Below, one piece after another: positions 43,559 through 57,090 of a stretch of DNA of 64,000 nucleotides (its first letter is position 1; each line of letters opens with the position of its first letter). This DNA is from Phenylobacterium deserti. Its GTDB lineage: Bacteria; Pseudomonadota; Alphaproteobacteria; Caulobacterales; Caulobacteraceae. The DNA is taken from NCBI GenBank assembly GCA_945874825.1, contig CAMCIK010000002.1, positions 1-64,000 of the forward strand, given 5' to 3'. The position numbers and the translations under genes were made by a program. The notes beneath the pieces are model-generated. The model made no database searches. It saw nothing but the letters and a program-made list of their open reading frames with translations, and was not told where the DNA came from.

Positions 43559-44683
43559 CTAAACCCGGGAGGGTGGAAGGGCCTCCAGCAGAGGCTCCAG
43601 CAGGGTATCGGCCAGCCAGCGGACGGTGGGAACGCAGACCCCGTCTCCGGCCACGTGCAGGGCCGCCGACACGCCGCGCGGCAGGACATAGGCCTCGGGC
43701 AGGCCCATCAGCCGGGCCGCCTCCCGGGGCGCCAGCAGGCGGGTTCGCACAACGCCATCCTCGACGACGATCACCGACTGGCGGGAAGATCCACCCCGCG
43801 GGGTGCGCAGGCATCCGGCCAGGCCGTCGAACCGGGCCTCGGCCCTCTGGACGCTGCGGCCACCCTCCCGCCGGGTGCGGCGGAAGAAGGCGCCGACATG
43901 CCGCCCGCCGGACGCCTTCAGGACCTCCAGCCGCGCCGCCTGCACGGGGGACATCATGGCAACCAGACGGCGGGTCAGGTCCGGCGGGTTCCAGGGAACC
44001 TGGTCATCGGGCTCGAGCAGGTCCGCTAGGCGGGTGTTTCGCCCGGCCGGCGCCCGGGGGGACCAGTCTGTCCAGGCGGTGCGCGCCGCTCCCTCAAGGC
44101 GGTCCCGGGCCCGACCCACCGCCGGGGTCACGAAGGCCCCGCCGCCGGAGAGGTGCGCGGGCGGCTCGCCCCGGAAGGCGACGACGAACAGGCGCGGGCG
44201 GGACTGGGGGGTGAAGTCCGCGGCGTCGGACTCCAGGGCGCCCACCCGATAGCCACGTCCCGCCAGGGCCCCACAGAGGGCCGCGAAGTCCGCCCCGCCC
44301 CGTGAGGTCAGAAGGCCGACCACATTCTCCACCACGATCAGGCGCGGCGCCCGGCCCGCGTCATCCAGGGCCTCCATGAGTCGCCAGAAGCCGAAAAAGG
44401 CCGAGGACCGTCCGCCCGACAGCCCCGCCCGGCCACCGGCCAGGCTGAAGTCCTGGCAGGGCGAGGAGGCCCAGGCCAGGTCCGCCGGTCCCGGCAGGGC
44501 CGGTGCTGAGAGGTTCCAGACATCTTCGCCACAGAAGTGGGCGTCCGCGTCGGGGAAGTTGGCCCGATAGGCCGCCCCCTTCACCGGATCGAAGTCGTTG
44601 GCGAACAGGCAGGACCATGCCGGCCCCAGCCCGAGCCGCGCCATCCCCCCGCCCGCAAAGAACTCCAGGAACCTCGATCCCAT
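43559..44683 (-). CDS. Orphan DNA (cytosine-5)-methyltransferase
   Basis: The 374-residue protein has the ordered C5-methyltransferase motifs: I ([15 protein letters not shown]), IV with catalytic C76 (SSPCQDFS), VI (VVENVVG, about 118), VIII (QSRPRLFVV, about 160), a variable target-recognition region (about 205-290), and IX-X ([35 protein letters not shown]). It is full-length. No restriction endonuclease or specificity gene is adjacent, so it is an orphan methylase whose target sequence cannot be read from the protein. It could be an epigenetic regulator, as seen in other Caulobacteraceae. Confidence 0.92.
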   Translation of the reverse strand: MGSRFLEFFAGGGMARLGLGPAWSCLFANDFDPVKGAAYRANFPDADAHFCGEDVWNLSAPALPGPADLAWASSPCQDFSLAGGRAGLSGGRSSAFFGFWRLMEALDDAGRAPRLIVVENVVGLLTSRGGADFAALCGALAGRGYRVGALESDAADFTPQSRPRLFVVAFRGEPPAHLSGGGAFVTPAVGRARDRLEGAARTAWTDWSPRAPAGRNTRLADLLEPDDQVPWNPPDLTRRLVAMMSPVQAARLEVLKASGGRHVGAFFRRTRREGGRSVQRAEARFDGLAGCLRTPRGGSSRQSVIVVEDGVVRTRLLAPREAARLMGLPEAYVLPRGVSAALHVAGDGVCVPTVRWLADTLLEPLLEALPPSRV

Positions 44684-44747
44684 CTGACCCCCGACTCATC
44701 CGCCCAGCATAGGCGCCGGGCGAGGGGGTGGCGACGGGGGGAAGCCC

Positions 44748-45065
44748 CTAAGCCAGCCGTACCGCCGTACCGGTGGCCGTGACCATCAGCATGCTGCCCG
44801 AGCCCAGGGTCTCATAGTCCAGGTCGACACCCACCACGGCATTGCCGCCCATGGCGTGAGCCTCCTCGCCCATCTCTTTCAGGGCGATCTCCCGGGCGTC
44901 CCTGAGGGCCGATTCATAGGCCCGCGAGCGACCACCGACGATGTCGGTGATCCCGGCCAGAAGGTCGCGAAAGATGTTTGCCCCGACGATGGCCTCGCCA
45001 GTCACCACGCCAAGGGTCTCGGTGATCTCGCGGCCAGCGATCGTGGGGGTTGTGGACGTCAGCAT
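44748..45065 (-). CDS. YbjQ/UPF0145 family protein
   Basis: The 105-residue product matches the UPF0145 (YbjQ) family throughout: [56 protein letters not shown] and [23 protein letters not shown]. These proteins form pentamers; a heavy-metal-binding role has been suggested but not shown. ATG at 45063-45065 with a purine-rich site upstream. Monocistronic. Confidence 0.9.
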   Translation of the reverse strand: MLTSTTPTIAGREITETLGVVTGEAIVGANIFRDLLAGITDIVGGRSRAYESALRDAREIALKEMGEEAHAMGGNAVVGVDLDYETLGSGSMLMVTATGTAVRLA

Positions 45066-45212
45066 GGGGAGGGTCTCCTGATCAGTTAGTTTGCCCCTGA
45101 GATGGGCTTGAGGATCGAAAATTGTAAGGCCGGGGGTTCAACTGTCATTGGGCCGTCGCACGACTTCGATCTGGATGGGAACCTTGGATCATCAGGCTGA
45201 AGGGAGCGCAGT

Positions 45213-45500
45213 ATGAAGTCTGTACAAATGGCAGTCGTTATCGCAGCCGCGTTGGCTGTGGCGAGCGTTGGTTTCGAGGCGCGTGCACAAGGCATTACCC
45301 GGGCTCAGTGCGAGGCTTATGCCCTCGGGGCGTACAACGCAGGCGTACAGGCCTGCAACAATCAACCATGGTGGGCCCAGCCCTCCTGCAGGGCCTATGA
45401 GTACTTCCTCTACAATGAACAGATGGGTTACTGCGCCAACCTTGGGATACCTGTCACCACCACCAAGCCAGGCTGGCTTGACGGATGGTTCGGGTTTTAG
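45213..45500 (+). CDS. Small secreted four-cysteine protein of unknown function
   Basis: The 95-residue product has a clean Sec signal peptide (MKSVQMAVVIAAALAVASVGFEARAQ, probable cleavage after ARA). A mature part of about 70 residues follows, with four cysteines (QCEAY, QACNNQ, SCRAY, YCANL) and many aromatic residues (WW, YEYFLYNE, GWLDGWFGF). Four spaced cysteines suggest two disulfides in the periplasm. GC content and codon use look lower than in neighbouring genes, hinting at recent arrival. A GAAGGGAG site precedes the ATG. Not recognised as a known family. Confidence 0.75.
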   Translation: MKSVQMAVVIAAALAVASVGFEARAQGITRAQCEAYALGAYNAGVQACNNQPWWAQPSCRAYEYFLYNEQMGYCANLGIPVTTTKPGWLDGWFGF

Positions 45501-45627
45501 TTCTCGGGCGGATAGGTTGGTCCCACCGGCAGCGGCCAGTGTCGGGAAACGCGGCTTCGTCTTGACCTAGGAGCCTAACAGGCCCTCAACTCTCCGTCGC
45601 GGCAAGAACCGCGACGGAGGGGATGTC

Positions 45628-47379
45628 ATGGCCGGGCGGGAACGCGCCTACGACCTGGTGATCCGCGGCGGGACCGTGATCGATGGATCCGGGGTGCCGG
45701 GCTTCGAAGCCGACGTGGCGGTGAAGGACGGACAGATCGCCGCCGTGGGCGTCATCGCCGGCTCGGGCGCGGAAGAGATCGACGCCCGCGGGAAAATCGT
45801 CACCCCCGGCTTTGTCGACATCCACACCCACTATGACGGCCAAGTCACCTGGGACCACCACCTCACCCCCTCTGCCTGGCACGGGGTCACCACCGCCGTC
45901 ATGGGCAATTGCGGGGTCGGCTTCGCCCCCTGCCGGCCCGAGGACCACGACCGGCTGATCCGGCTGATGGAGGGGGTGGAGGACATTCCCCATCCGGTCC
46001 TGGCCGCAGGCCTGCCCTGGAACTGGGAGAGCTTTCCCGACTATCTTCAGTCCCTGTCCGGCCGGGCCTATGACCTCGATGTCGGCACCCAGCTGCCGCA
46101 CGCGGCCCTGCGGGTCTTCGTCATGGGCGAGCGGGGGGCCAACCGCGAGCCGGCCAGCCCCGCCGACATCGCCGCCATGTCGGCCCTGGCGAAGCGCGCC
46201 ATGGAGGCCGGCGCCCTGGGCTTCTCCACCTCGCGCACCCTCAACCACCGCACCTCCGACGGACAGCCGACGCCGACCCTAACCGCTGCCGAGGACGAGC
46301 TGATGGGTATAGCCCTGGGGCTGAAGGCCGCCGGGCGCGGCGTGCTGCAATTCGTCTCCGACTTCGCCGATCCCCAGGCCGAGTTCGGCCTGATGCGCCG
46401 GCTGGTGGAAGCCTCGGGCCGGCCCCTGTCCTTCAGCCTGCTGCAGGGACCGAAGGCACCCAACGCCTGGCGCGACCTCCTGGCCGCCCTCTCCGCCGCC
46501 ACCGCCGACGGCCTGCCCATGCGGGCCCAGGTGGCTGGCCGGGGGGTGGGCGTCCTGCTGGGTTTCGAGCTGACCCTCAACCCCTTCAGCCACACCGAGG
46601 CCTGGAAGTCCGTGGCGACCGTGCCCTTCGCGCAGAGGGTGGCGCGTCTGGCGGATGCTTCCTTCCGGGCCGCCCTGCTGGACGATGCCGCGACGCCTGG
46701 CAGCGCCGCCATCGCCTCGCGCCTGACCCGGGACTGGAGCAACATGTTCCTGATGGCCGAGACGCCGGACTATGAGCCCGCCCGGCAGGACACCGTCTCC
46801 GCCCTGGCCCAGGCCCGGGGCGTGGCCCCCGAAGAAGTGGCCCTGGAGCACATGATGGCCCGGGGCGGGCGGGGCATGCTCTACCTGCCCTTCCTCAACT
46901 ATGCCGACGGCGGGCTGGACCCGGCCTACGACATGCTGCGCCATCCCGACTGCGTGGCGGGCCTGTCGGACGGCGGCGCCCATGTGGGCATGATCTGCGA
47001 CGGCAGCTTCCCCACCACCAACCTGACCCTCTGGGCCCGGGACCGGACCCGGGGGCCGCACCTGCCCCTGGAGCACATGGTCCGCCTGCAGACCCGGGCC
47101 ACCGCAGAGGCCGTGGGACTGCTCGACAGGGGCCTGGTCGCGCCGGGCCTGAGGGCCGACCTCAACGTCATTGACTTCGACCAGCTGGCCGTGGAGCCGC
47201 CCACCGTAGGCTATGACCTGCCCGGGGGAGGGCGGCGGCTGCTGCAGAGGGCCCGGGGCTATGTCGCCACCCTGGTGGCTGGCCAGGTCACCTATCGGGA
47301 CGGCGAGCCCACCGGTGCCCTGCCCGGAAGGCTGGTCCGCGGTGCCCAGGACGCCCCCGTAGCCCTGGCCGCCGAATAG
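45628..47379 (+). CDS. Amidohydrolase, N-acyl-D-amino-acid deacylase family
   Basis: The 583-residue product has the amidohydrolase metal site [11 protein letters not shown] (about 67), a short composite-barrel N-terminus [28 protein letters not shown] and the C-terminal catalytic aspartate in [14 protein letters not shown] (about 450). This pattern is that of D-aminoacylases (N-acyl-D-Asp/Glu deacylases) and relatives. The natural substrate is unknown. No signal peptide is visible, so it should act in the cytoplasm. ATG at 45628 with GGAGGGG upstream. Confidence 0.87.
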   Translation: MAGRERAYDLVIRGGTVIDGSGVPGFEADVAVKDGQIAAVGVIAGSGAEEIDARGKIVTPGFVDIHTHYDGQVTWDHHLTPSAWHGVTTAVMGNCGVGFAPCRPEDHDRLIRLMEGVEDIPHPVLAAGLPWNWESFPDYLQSLSGRAYDLDVGTQLPHAALRVFVMGERGANREPASPADIAAMSALAKRAMEAGALGFSTSRTLNHRTSDGQPTPTLTAAEDELMGIALGLKAAGRGVLQFVSDFADPQAEFGLMRRLVEASGRPLSFSLLQGPKAPNAWRDLLAALSAATADGLPMRAQVAGRGVGVLLGFELTLNPFSHTEAWKSVATVPFAQRVARLADASFRAALLDDAATPGSAAIASRLTRDWSNMFLMAETPDYEPARQDTVSALAQARGVAPEEVALEHMMARGGRGMLYLPFLNYADGGLDPAYDMLRHPDCVAGLSDGGAHVGMICDGSFPTTNLTLWARDRTRGPHLPLEHMVRLQTRATAEAVGLLDRGLVAPGLRADLNVIDFDQLAVEPPTVGYDLPGGGRRLLQRARGYVATLVAGQVTYRDGEPTGALPGRLVRGAQDAPVALAAE

Positions 47380-47451
47380 GGCGGGGCCCGTACCGTCTGC
47401 CGCTTCGCAGCCACCCCTTCGCAGTCAGGGCGGGGCGGGCGATAGAGGGGG

Positions 47452-49302
47452 ATGTCCGACGATTCGCAACAGGAGGCGCAGGAGGTCCTGCGCCGTGTCT
47501 TCGGACACGCCGGCTTCCGGGGCCTGCAGGCGCCGGTGATCGCCGAAGTGATGGCCGGGCGCCCGGCCCTGGCCGTCCTGCCGACGGGCGGGGGCAAGAG
47601 CGTCTGCTACCAGATCCCTGCCCTGCTGCGGCCCGGCCTTGGCCTGGTGGTCAGCCCCCTGATCGCCCTGATGGCGGACCAGGTGGCGGGCCTGGTCCAG
47701 GCCGGGGTCGCTGCCGCCAGGCTGGACTCCCTGACCACCCCCGAGGACCGCGCCGCCACCTGGGCGCGGATCGAGGCCGGGACCCTGGACCTGCTCTACG
47801 TCTCGCCCGAGGGCCTGCTCCAGCCCTGGATGCTGGAGCGGCTGTCGCGCATTCCCCTCTCCGTCATCGCCATCGACGAGGCGCACTGCGTCAGCCAGTG
47901 GGGGCATGACTTCCGTCCCGAGTACCGCCTGCTGGGCCGGCTGGCCGAGGTCTTCCCCGGGGTCCCGCGCCTGGCGGTGACCGCCACCGCCGATGCCCGG
48001 ACCCGGCAGGATATCCGCGAGGGCCTGCATCTGGGCGAGGCCCGGGAGTTCGTCGCCTCCTTCGACCGGCCCGAGTTGGCCCTTTCCGCCGAGCGCAAGG
48101 TCGGGACGGGGCGTAAGCGGGTGCTCGAGCTGGCTTCGGCCCGCCGGGACCGGCCAGGAGTGATCTACGCCGGCTCCCGGGACGGGACCGAGGCCCTGGC
48201 CGCCGAGCTCTGCGCCGCCGGCCTGCCAGCCATGGCCTACCACGCCGGCCTCGACCGCGACCTGCGCGAACGGCGCCTCACCGAGTTCCTGGCTTCCGAC
48301 GCCGCCGTCATGGTGGCCACCATCGCCTTCGGCATGGGGGTGGACAAGCCGGACGTCCGCTATGTGATCCACGCCGATCCCCCCGCCTCCATCGAGGCCT
48401 ACTGGCAGGAGGTGGGCCGGGCCGGGCGGGATGGCGAACCCGCCGAAGGCATCACCCTCTACGGCGCTCCAGACATGGCCTGGGCCCTGCGGCGGCTCGA
48501 CGGCCAGGCCCTCTCAGACGAGGTGCGCGCGGTGCAGGTGCGCAAGGTGCGCCAGCTCTACGCCCTGCTGGACGGAGGCACTTGCCGCACGGCGGCGGTG
48601 CGTCGCTATTTCGGTGAGCAGGCGGTCGCCGACTGTGGGCGCTGCGACAACTGCCTGGACCCCCCGAAGGCCGAGGACCTGACCCTCCAGGCCCAGAAGG
48701 TGCTGTCCGCTGCCCACCGCCTGAACGGGCGGTTTGGCCGCGGCCGGCTGGTGGAGCACCTCCTCGGCAAGACCCGCGATCCCTCGGCCTTCGAGGCCGG
48801 CCTGAGCACCTTCGGGGTGGGCGCAGAGCTTCCGGCCGGGGCCTGGCGGGGCCTGGTCGACCAGCTGATCTTCGACGGCCTCCTGCGCGAGGACCCGAAC
48901 GAGGGCCGGCCCCTCATCGGCCTGGGCGATGCGGATGCGGTGCGTGCGGTCTACCGTGGCGAGCGACGGGTGGAAGGCCGCCTGGTCCAGCGTCACCCGG
49001 GCGCAGGGGCAGACGCTGCCACGAGCCCCGGGCGACGGCGCCGGGACGGCCCCGGGGCGGAGCTCGAGGGGGATCCCCAGATCTTCGCCACCCTGCGCGC
49101 CTGGCGTCGGGCCGAAGCCGTGCGTCAGAAGGCGCCTCCATACGTGATCTTCAGCGACCGCACCCTGGCGGAGATCGCGACCGCCCGCCCGGCCGACGCC
49201 GCGGCGCTTTCCAGGGTCAGCGGGGTGGGCGAGACCAAGCTTGCCCGCTATGGCCCCGCAGTACTGGCCCTGGTAGCCGGGGAGACGACGCCCGGCGGCT
49301 GA
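47452..49302 (+). CDS. recQ: ATP-dependent DNA helicase RecQ
   Basis: RecQ unwinds DNA 3' to 5' in recombination and fork repair. The 616-residue product has Walker A PTGGGKS (K49), DEAH box 142-145 (IDEAHCVSQWGHDFRPEY), motif VI QEVGRAGRDG and a zinc-binding cysteine set (C in GGTCRTAAVRRYF and DCGRCDNC). An RQC region and a C-terminal HRDC-like domain (FSDRTLAEIATARPAD followed by LSRVSGVGETKLARYG) complete it. Its stop codon directly abuts the convergent gyrB stop. Confidence 0.95.
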   Translation: MSDDSQQEAQEVLRRVFGHAGFRGLQAPVIAEVMAGRPALAVLPTGGGKSVCYQIPALLRPGLGLVVSPLIALMADQVAGLVQAGVAAARLDSLTTPEDRAATWARIEAGTLDLLYVSPEGLLQPWMLERLSRIPLSVIAIDEAHCVSQWGHDFRPEYRLLGRLAEVFPGVPRLAVTATADARTRQDIREGLHLGEAREFVASFDRPELALSAERKVGTGRKRVLELASARRDRPGVIYAGSRDGTEALAAELCAAGLPAMAYHAGLDRDLRERRLTEFLASDAAVMVATIAFGMGVDKPDVRYVIHADPPASIEAYWQEVGRAGRDGEPAEGITLYGAPDMAWALRRLDGQALSDEVRAVQVRKVRQLYALLDGGTCRTAAVRRYFGEQAVADCGRCDNCLDPPKAEDLTLQAQKVLSAAHRLNGRFGRGRLVEHLLGKTRDPSAFEAGLSTFGVGAELPAGAWRGLVDQLIFDGLLREDPNEGRPLIGLGDADAVRAVYRGERRVEGRLVQRHPGAGADAATSPGRRRRDGPGAELEGDPQIFATLRAWRRAEAVRQKAPPYVIFSDRTLAEIATARPADAAALSRVSGVGETKLARYGPAVLALVAGETTPGG

Positions 49303-52889
<3,587 letters not shown>

Positions 52890-52943
52890 GGCCGCCAGTC
52901 TATAGACGGTTCGCGCCGGCGGGGTGAGGGCCGATGACCGGGA

Positions 52944-54062
52944 TCAGACCCGCAGGGGCATCAGGACGTAGCGGACGTCGGGATCGGTCGGATCGAGCAC
53001 CAGGGCCGGGTCGTTGGGTCCGCCGAACCGGAACTCGGCCTGTTCGGCGCTGATCTGGTCGGTCACGTCCAAAAGGTAGCGGGCGTTGAAGGACAGCTCG
53101 AAGGCCTCGCCGTCATAGTCGATCTCAAGCTCCTCGACCGCCTGGCCCGCCTCCATGTTCCGGACGGTCAGGGTCAGCCGGCCGGCCTCGATGGACATGC
53201 GGACCGAACGGCTTTTCTCGGCGGAGATGGTCGCAACCCGGTCCACGGCCTGGGCGAAGAGGCGGTTGTCCACCATCATGACCCGGTTGTTGTCCCGGGG
53301 GATCACCCGGGCGTAGTCGGGAAAGCTGCCGTCGATGACCTTGGAGGTCAGGGCGGCGCCGCCGAAATCGAAGCGCACCTTCTGCGGGCTGACCGCCAGG
53401 TCGACGGTCTCGCCGGCGTCATCGAGAAGTCGGCGGGCCTCGCCAATGGTCTTGCGGGGCACGATCACGCCGGGGGATCCGGCGGACCCTTCCGGGGCGG
53501 GCATCTCGGCCAGGGCCAGGCGATGGCCGTCCGTCGCGACGGCGCGGAGCCGGGCAACGCCCCCCTCCGTGACCGTGTGGAGGTAGAGGCCGTTAAGGTA
53601 GTAGCGGGTCTCCTCGGTGGAGATGGCGAACCGGGTCCGGTCGATCAGCCGGATCAGGTCATTCACGTCCACGGCCACCCGGCCGGACAGGCCATCGGCG
53701 GACATCACCGGGAAGTCACCGGCCGGCAGGACCGGCAGGCTGAAGCGCGAACGCCCGGCCGACACCGACAGGCGCGGGTCCTCGCCCGTCCAGGCCAGGG
53801 TGACCTCGGCGCCTTCGGGCAGCTTGCGCACGATCTCGTAGAGGGTGTGGGCAGGCGCGGTGACCTGGCCCGCCTGCTCGACCCGGGCCTCGGCATCGTC
53901 GATGATCTCCATGTCGAGGTCAGTGGCCGAGAAGCTGAGCCGGCCCCGCTCGGCAGAGAGCAGGACGTTGGACAGGATCGGGATTGTATTCCGGCGCTCC
54001 ACCGCGCTTTGGACGTGGCCCAGGGCTTTCAAGAGGGCGGCGCGCTCGATCGTCAGCTTCAT
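52944..54062 (-). CDS. dnaN: DNA polymerase III beta subunit (sliding clamp)
   Basis: The 372-residue clamp protein has three repeated clamp folds. It opens MKLTIERAALLKALGHVQSAVERRNTIPILSNVLL and ends DPALVLDPTDPDVRYVLMPLRV, the family C-terminus that lines the protein-binding cleft. The clamp tethers polymerases, MutS and other partners to DNA. Length and motifs are standard. The 108-bp gap to grpE (54063-54170) probably holds its own promoter. Confidence 0.97.
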   Translation of the reverse strand: MKLTIERAALLKALGHVQSAVERRNTIPILSNVLLSAERGRLSFSATDLDMEIIDDAEARVEQAGQVTAPAHTLYEIVRKLPEGAEVTLAWTGEDPRLSVSAGRSRFSLPVLPAGDFPVMSADGLSGRVAVDVNDLIRLIDRTRFAISTEETRYYLNGLYLHTVTEGGVARLRAVATDGHRLALAEMPAPEGSAGSPGVIVPRKTIGEARRLLDDAGETVDLAVSPQKVRFDFGGAALTSKVIDGSFPDYARVIPRDNNRVMMVDNRLFAQAVDRVATISAEKSRSVRMSIEAGRLTLTVRNMEAGQAVEELEIDYDGEAFELSFNARYLLDVTDQISAEQAEFRFGGPNDPALVLDPTDPDVRYVLMPLRV

Positions 54063-54170
54063 CAGTTGGGTCCGGTGTGAGCCGGGGACGGGAACGGCGA
54101 GGCCGAATCCGCCCCACGAGGTGGACTACCGACTTTAATCATTTGTCGGGCTTGGGAAAGGGGTCCGCAG

Positions 54171-54767
54171 TCAGGCCCGGGTGTCCAGGTTGGCACCCCG
54201 GCCGTCGCCTTCGGAAGACCCGCCGCCGGAGCTGCGGGCGGCGACCACGACCATGGCGGGGCGGACCAGGCGGCCCAGGAGCTCGTAGCCGGGCTGCAGG
54301 CACTGGATCACCGCGCCGGGGGCGAGATCGGGGCTCTCCTGTTCCATCATGGCCTGGTGATGGTGCGGATCGAACCTGTCACCCGCGGCGGGCGTGACGG
54401 ACTTGAGTCCATTGGACTCGAAGGCCGATAGCAAGGCCTTCTGGGTCATCTCGACTCCGACGACGAAGTTGCGGACCCCCGCGTCCTCGCCGGCGGGGGG
54501 CGTGGCCAGGGCCCGACCCAGGGTGTCCGCCACCGCCAGCAGGTCCCGGGCGAACTTCTGGATGGCGTAGGCGCGCGCGTCGTTCGCCTCGCGCTCGGCC
54601 CGGCGGCGGGTATTCTCCGCATCGGCGGCGTAACGGAGGATCTGTTCCTTCAGGGCGGCGTTTTCCGCAGAAAGGGTGTCGAAGGCGTCGAAAGCGGCGT
54701 CCTCGGCCATGTCCGCGTCGTCGGGACCGGCCTCGGTGGGCGTGGGATCGTCGGACATTTCACTCAT
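54171..54767 (-). CDS. grpE: Nucleotide exchange factor GrpE
   Basis: GrpE releases ADP from DnaK. The 198-residue product has an acidic N-terminal tail (PTEAGPDDADMAEDAAFDAFD) and a long coiled-coil helix (LSAENAALKEQILRYAADAENTRRRAEREANDARAYAIQKFARDLL). The beta-wing domain shows FVVGVEMTQKALLSAFESNGLKSVTPAAGDRFDPHHHQAMM. ATG at 54765-54767. It lies 42 bases downstream of hrcA, a conserved heat-shock pairing. dnaK/dnaJ are not in the window. Confidence 0.96.
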   Translation of the reverse strand: MSEMSDDPTPTEAGPDDADMAEDAAFDAFDTLSAENAALKEQILRYAADAENTRRRAEREANDARAYAIQKFARDLLAVADTLGRALATPPAGEDAGVRNFVVGVEMTQKALLSAFESNGLKSVTPAAGDRFDPHHHQAMMEQESPDLAPGAVIQCLQPGYELLGRLVRPAMVVVAARSSGGGSSEGDGRGANLDTRA

Positions 54768-54809
54768 CCTTTCATGCGCTTTCCCCGCGGGCGGCGGCCG
54801 CCTCAGGCT

Positions 54810-55877
54810 TCAGACCCCGGCCATCTGAGACAGCACCCGGGCCGTATAGTCCACCAGCGGGATGACCCGGGCATAGTTCAGTCGCGTCGGGCCGATGACG
54901 CCGATGGCGCCCAGGAGCTTCTTCTGGCCCGACATATAGGGCGCCGCGATGACGGCGGAACCCGAAAGCGAGAACAGGCGGGTCTCCGCGCCGATGAAAA
55001 TTCTCACGCCCTGAGCCTCGCTCACGCCATCCAGCAGGCCGATCAGCTGCTCCTTCTGCTCCAGGTCGTCGAACAGCATGCGCACGCGCTCGAGATCCTC
55101 CAGGGTGTCACTGTCGGCCAGGAGGTTGGCGCGGCCACGGACGATCAGTGAGCGGTCGCGCCCCTCACCGCCGCCCCAGACCGCCAGGCCCTCCTCGACA
55201 AGACGGGCGGCGGCGACGTCCAGTTCCCGGCGGGCGTGGTCCAGTTCGAGGCGGATGTCCTGCCCCGCCTCGGCCAGGGTCTTGCCCCTCAGCCGGGCAT
55301 TAAGGAAGTTCCCGGCCTCCTGGAGGGCCGAGGGCGTCACTCCCGGGGGCAGCTGCATGAGCCGGTTCTCCACCGCCCCATCCTCGAACACCATCACGGC
55401 GAGGGCCTGGCCGACGCCCAGGGAGACGAACTCCACGTGCTTGACCCCAGCCTCCCGAACAGGCGTGACGACGATACCTGCGCCCCCCGCCAGGCCGGAC
55501 AGGAGAACAGAGGCCTCGTTGAGCATGTCCTCGAAGGAGCGCCCGCGTCCCGCCAGCCGCGTCTCGATCTCCCGGCGATCTGCATCGGCCACGTCGCCCA
55601 ATTCCATCAGACCGTCGACAAAGAGCCTCAGGCCGGCATGGGTGGGAAGCCGCCCAGCGCTGATGTGGGGGGCGCCCAGCAGGCCGAGTTCGGTCAGGTC
55701 CTGCATGGTATTGCGGATGGAGGCCGGCGAGAGCTGGATGCCGCCCCGGGAGAGGGTACGGGAACCGACAGGCTCTCCGGTCCGAAGATAGCTCTCGACC
55801 ACCCGGCGGAAGATGTCGCGGGCGCGGCTGTCGAGTTCGGCTAGGGTCGGACCCCCCGGGAGAAACTGGCCGGTCAC
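54810..55877 (-). CDS. hrcA: Heat-inducible transcription repressor HrcA
   Basis: HrcA represses heat-shock genes by binding CIRCE operators with help from GroEL. The 355-residue product has the N-terminal winged helix ([32 protein letters not shown], then [28 protein letters not shown]). The C-terminus reads [28 protein letters not shown], the typical family end. The start is taken as GTG at 55875-55877, giving the family N-terminus. No CIRCE element is visible next to it, so its targets (groESL) are elsewhere. Confidence 0.94.
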   Translation of the reverse strand: MTGQFLPGGPTLAELDSRARDIFRRVVESYLRTGEPVGSRTLSRGGIQLSPASIRNTMQDLTELGLLGAPHISAGRLPTHAGLRLFVDGLMELGDVADADRREIETRLAGRGRSFEDMLNEASVLLSGLAGGAGIVVTPVREAGVKHVEFVSLGVGQALAVMVFEDGAVENRLMQLPPGVTPSALQEAGNFLNARLRGKTLAEAGQDIRLELDHARRELDVAAARLVEEGLAVWGGGEGRDRSLIVRGRANLLADSDTLEDLERVRMLFDDLEQKEQLIGLLDGVSEAQGVRIFIGAETRLFSLSGSAVIAAPYMSGQKKLLGAIGVIGPTRLNYARVIPLVDYTARVLSQMAGV

Positions 55878-55999
55878 GCTCTTGAGGTCCCCGCTTCCGG
55901 TCGGGCATGGACGCAGGCCCTGAGTTACAGGATAAGCACCCACCCCGCCGGCGCAAGGTGCCGGGGGCCCCCTTCCGCCGACAAGCCGAGACCCTCTCC

Positions 56000-56728
56000 A
56001 TGACCGCAAGCCGCCCCTTTGACCGGCCCATCGACAGCCTCCGCACCGTGACCCTCGAGACGGGCGTGAACCGCTATGCGGAAGGATCGTGCCTGGTCGC
56101 CTTCGGTCACACCCGGGTCCTGGTGACCGCCAGCGTCGAAGAGCGGGTGCCGCCCTTCCTGCGCGGCCGCGGACAGGGCTGGGTCACCGCAGAGTACGGC
56201 ATGCTGCCCCGGGCGACCCACACCCGGGGCCGTCGGGAAGCTTCGGAGGGCAAGCAGTCCGGCCGCACCCAGGAAATCCAGAGGCTGATCGGTCGCTCCC
56301 TTCGGGCCGTGGTTGATATGGCGGCCCTGGGCGAACGCCAGATCTCGCTCGACTGCGACGTCATCCAGGCCGACGGCGGCACGCGGACAGCCGCCATCAC
56401 AGGGGCCTGGGTGGCACTGAAGCAGTCAACCGACCTTCTGGTGCGTGAGGGTGTGATCCCCCGCTCCCCCCTGATCGACCAGGTGGCGGCGGTATCCTGC
56501 GGGGTCTGCAAGGGGGTTCCGGTCCTCGACCTGGAGTACGAGGAGGATTCCAATGCCGAGGCGGACGCCAACTTCGTCCTCACCGGCAATGGCGACATTG
56601 TCGAGATCCAGGCGACCGGCGAGAAGCGGGGCTTTACCCGGAGCGAATTCGAGGCCCTGTTCGGCCTGGCCGAGAAGGGGATCGGGGAATGGTTCGCCCT
56701 GCAGAGGGCGGCGGTCCCGGCCGACTGA
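56000..56728 (+). CDS. rph: Ribonuclease PH
   Basis: RNase PH trims tRNA 3' ends phosphorolytically. The 242-residue product shows the full family pattern: [68 protein letters not shown] (phosphate site), [19 protein letters not shown] and [18 protein letters not shown]. The ATG at 56000 is chosen to match the family start. It is divergent from hrcA with a 122-bp shared upstream region, an arrangement common in alphaproteobacteria. Confidence 0.96.
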   Translation: MTASRPFDRPIDSLRTVTLETGVNRYAEGSCLVAFGHTRVLVTASVEERVPPFLRGRGQGWVTAEYGMLPRATHTRGRREASEGKQSGRTQEIQRLIGRSLRAVVDMAALGERQISLDCDVIQADGGTRTAAITGAWVALKQSTDLLVREGVIPRSPLIDQVAAVSCGVCKGVPVLDLEYEEDSNAEADANFVLTGNGDIVEIQATGEKRGFTRSEFEALFGLAEKGIGEWFALQRAAVPAD

Positions 56729-56736
56729 AATGGAAA

Positions 56737-56762
56737 CGGGCGGCTCCTTCAGGAACCGCCCG
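56737..56762. terminator. Bidirectional terminator-like hairpin between rph and the 51-codon gene
   Basis: CGGGCGG (56737-56743) pairs with CCGCCCG (56756-56762), with a further TCC/GGA pairing and a TTCA loop. On the minus strand it is followed by TTTCCATTT, so it is a better terminator for the 51-codon gene; on the plus strand it closes the rph message. Confidence 0.7.
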
Positions 56763-56817
56763 CTTCAGGCGCCGATCCGCCGTCGGGAGAGACAGCGGCG
56801 GACAGCGCGGTCCGGAA

Positions 56818-56973
56818 TCAGAGCCCGGCGTTCAGAAGATGACGGAAGGCGGTCGGCGACATGCGGCCGAGTTCCTCGCCAAACGGCGACATGACGCTGT
56901 CGAGGAAGGCCTCAAGACGGCGCAGAAGGCCTTCGAACAGGGGGTAGTCGCGGATTTCCAGAACATGAGTCAT
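56818..56973 (-). CDS. 51-residue microprotein, possibly in the phasin/PHA regulon
   Basis: The peptide begins MTHVLEIRDYPLFEG, continues with LLRRLEAFLDSVMSPFG and ends RMSPTAFRHLLNAGL, predicting amphipathic helices with no signal peptide or membrane segment. ATG at 56971-56973 with AAGGA nine bases before it. Two supports for a real gene: a minus-strand terminator-like hairpin 56-81 bases past its stop, and an upstream region (56987-57079) carrying three motifs nearly identical to those before the phasin gene. The family is unknown to me. A granule-associated or storage-regulating role is inference from the shared sites only. Confidence 0.6.
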   Translation of the reverse strand: MTHVLEIRDYPLFEGLLRRLEAFLDSVMSPFGEELGRMSPTAFRHLLNAGL

Positions 56974-56986
56974 GGCCGGGTCCTTG

Positions 56987-57079
56987 TGCAATGCAGCATT
57001 TGTTGCGGCGCACATAGACCTCAAACCAAGGCGGCGCAAGGTCCGGAAGCCTCAAGAGCCGCTCATGTTGCGATGCAGC
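56987..57079. promoter_or_regulatory. TGC-rich operator cluster upstream of the 51-codon gene
   Basis: Contains TGCAATGCAGCA (56987-56998), TGTTGCGGCGCACA (57001-57014, the reverse complement of TGTGCGCCGCAACA) and CTCATGTTGCGATGCAGC (57062-57079). They match phasin-promoter motifs at 6888-6899 (11 of 12 bases), 6911-6924 (13 of 14, inverted) and 6881-6898 (16 of 18). Most of the gap 56974-57090 is this cluster. Confidence 0.65.
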
Positions 57080-57090
57080 GACACCCGGAC

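Noticed and set aside
52890-54170. Replication origin near dnaN
   Set aside because: No dnaA gene, DnaA-box cluster or AT-rich unwinding region was seen; in Caulobacteraceae the origin is not beside dnaN.
55878-55999. CIRCE operator at hrcA
   Set aside because: No TTAGCACTC-N9-GAGTGCTAA-like dyad is present in the hrcA-rph gap or before grpE.
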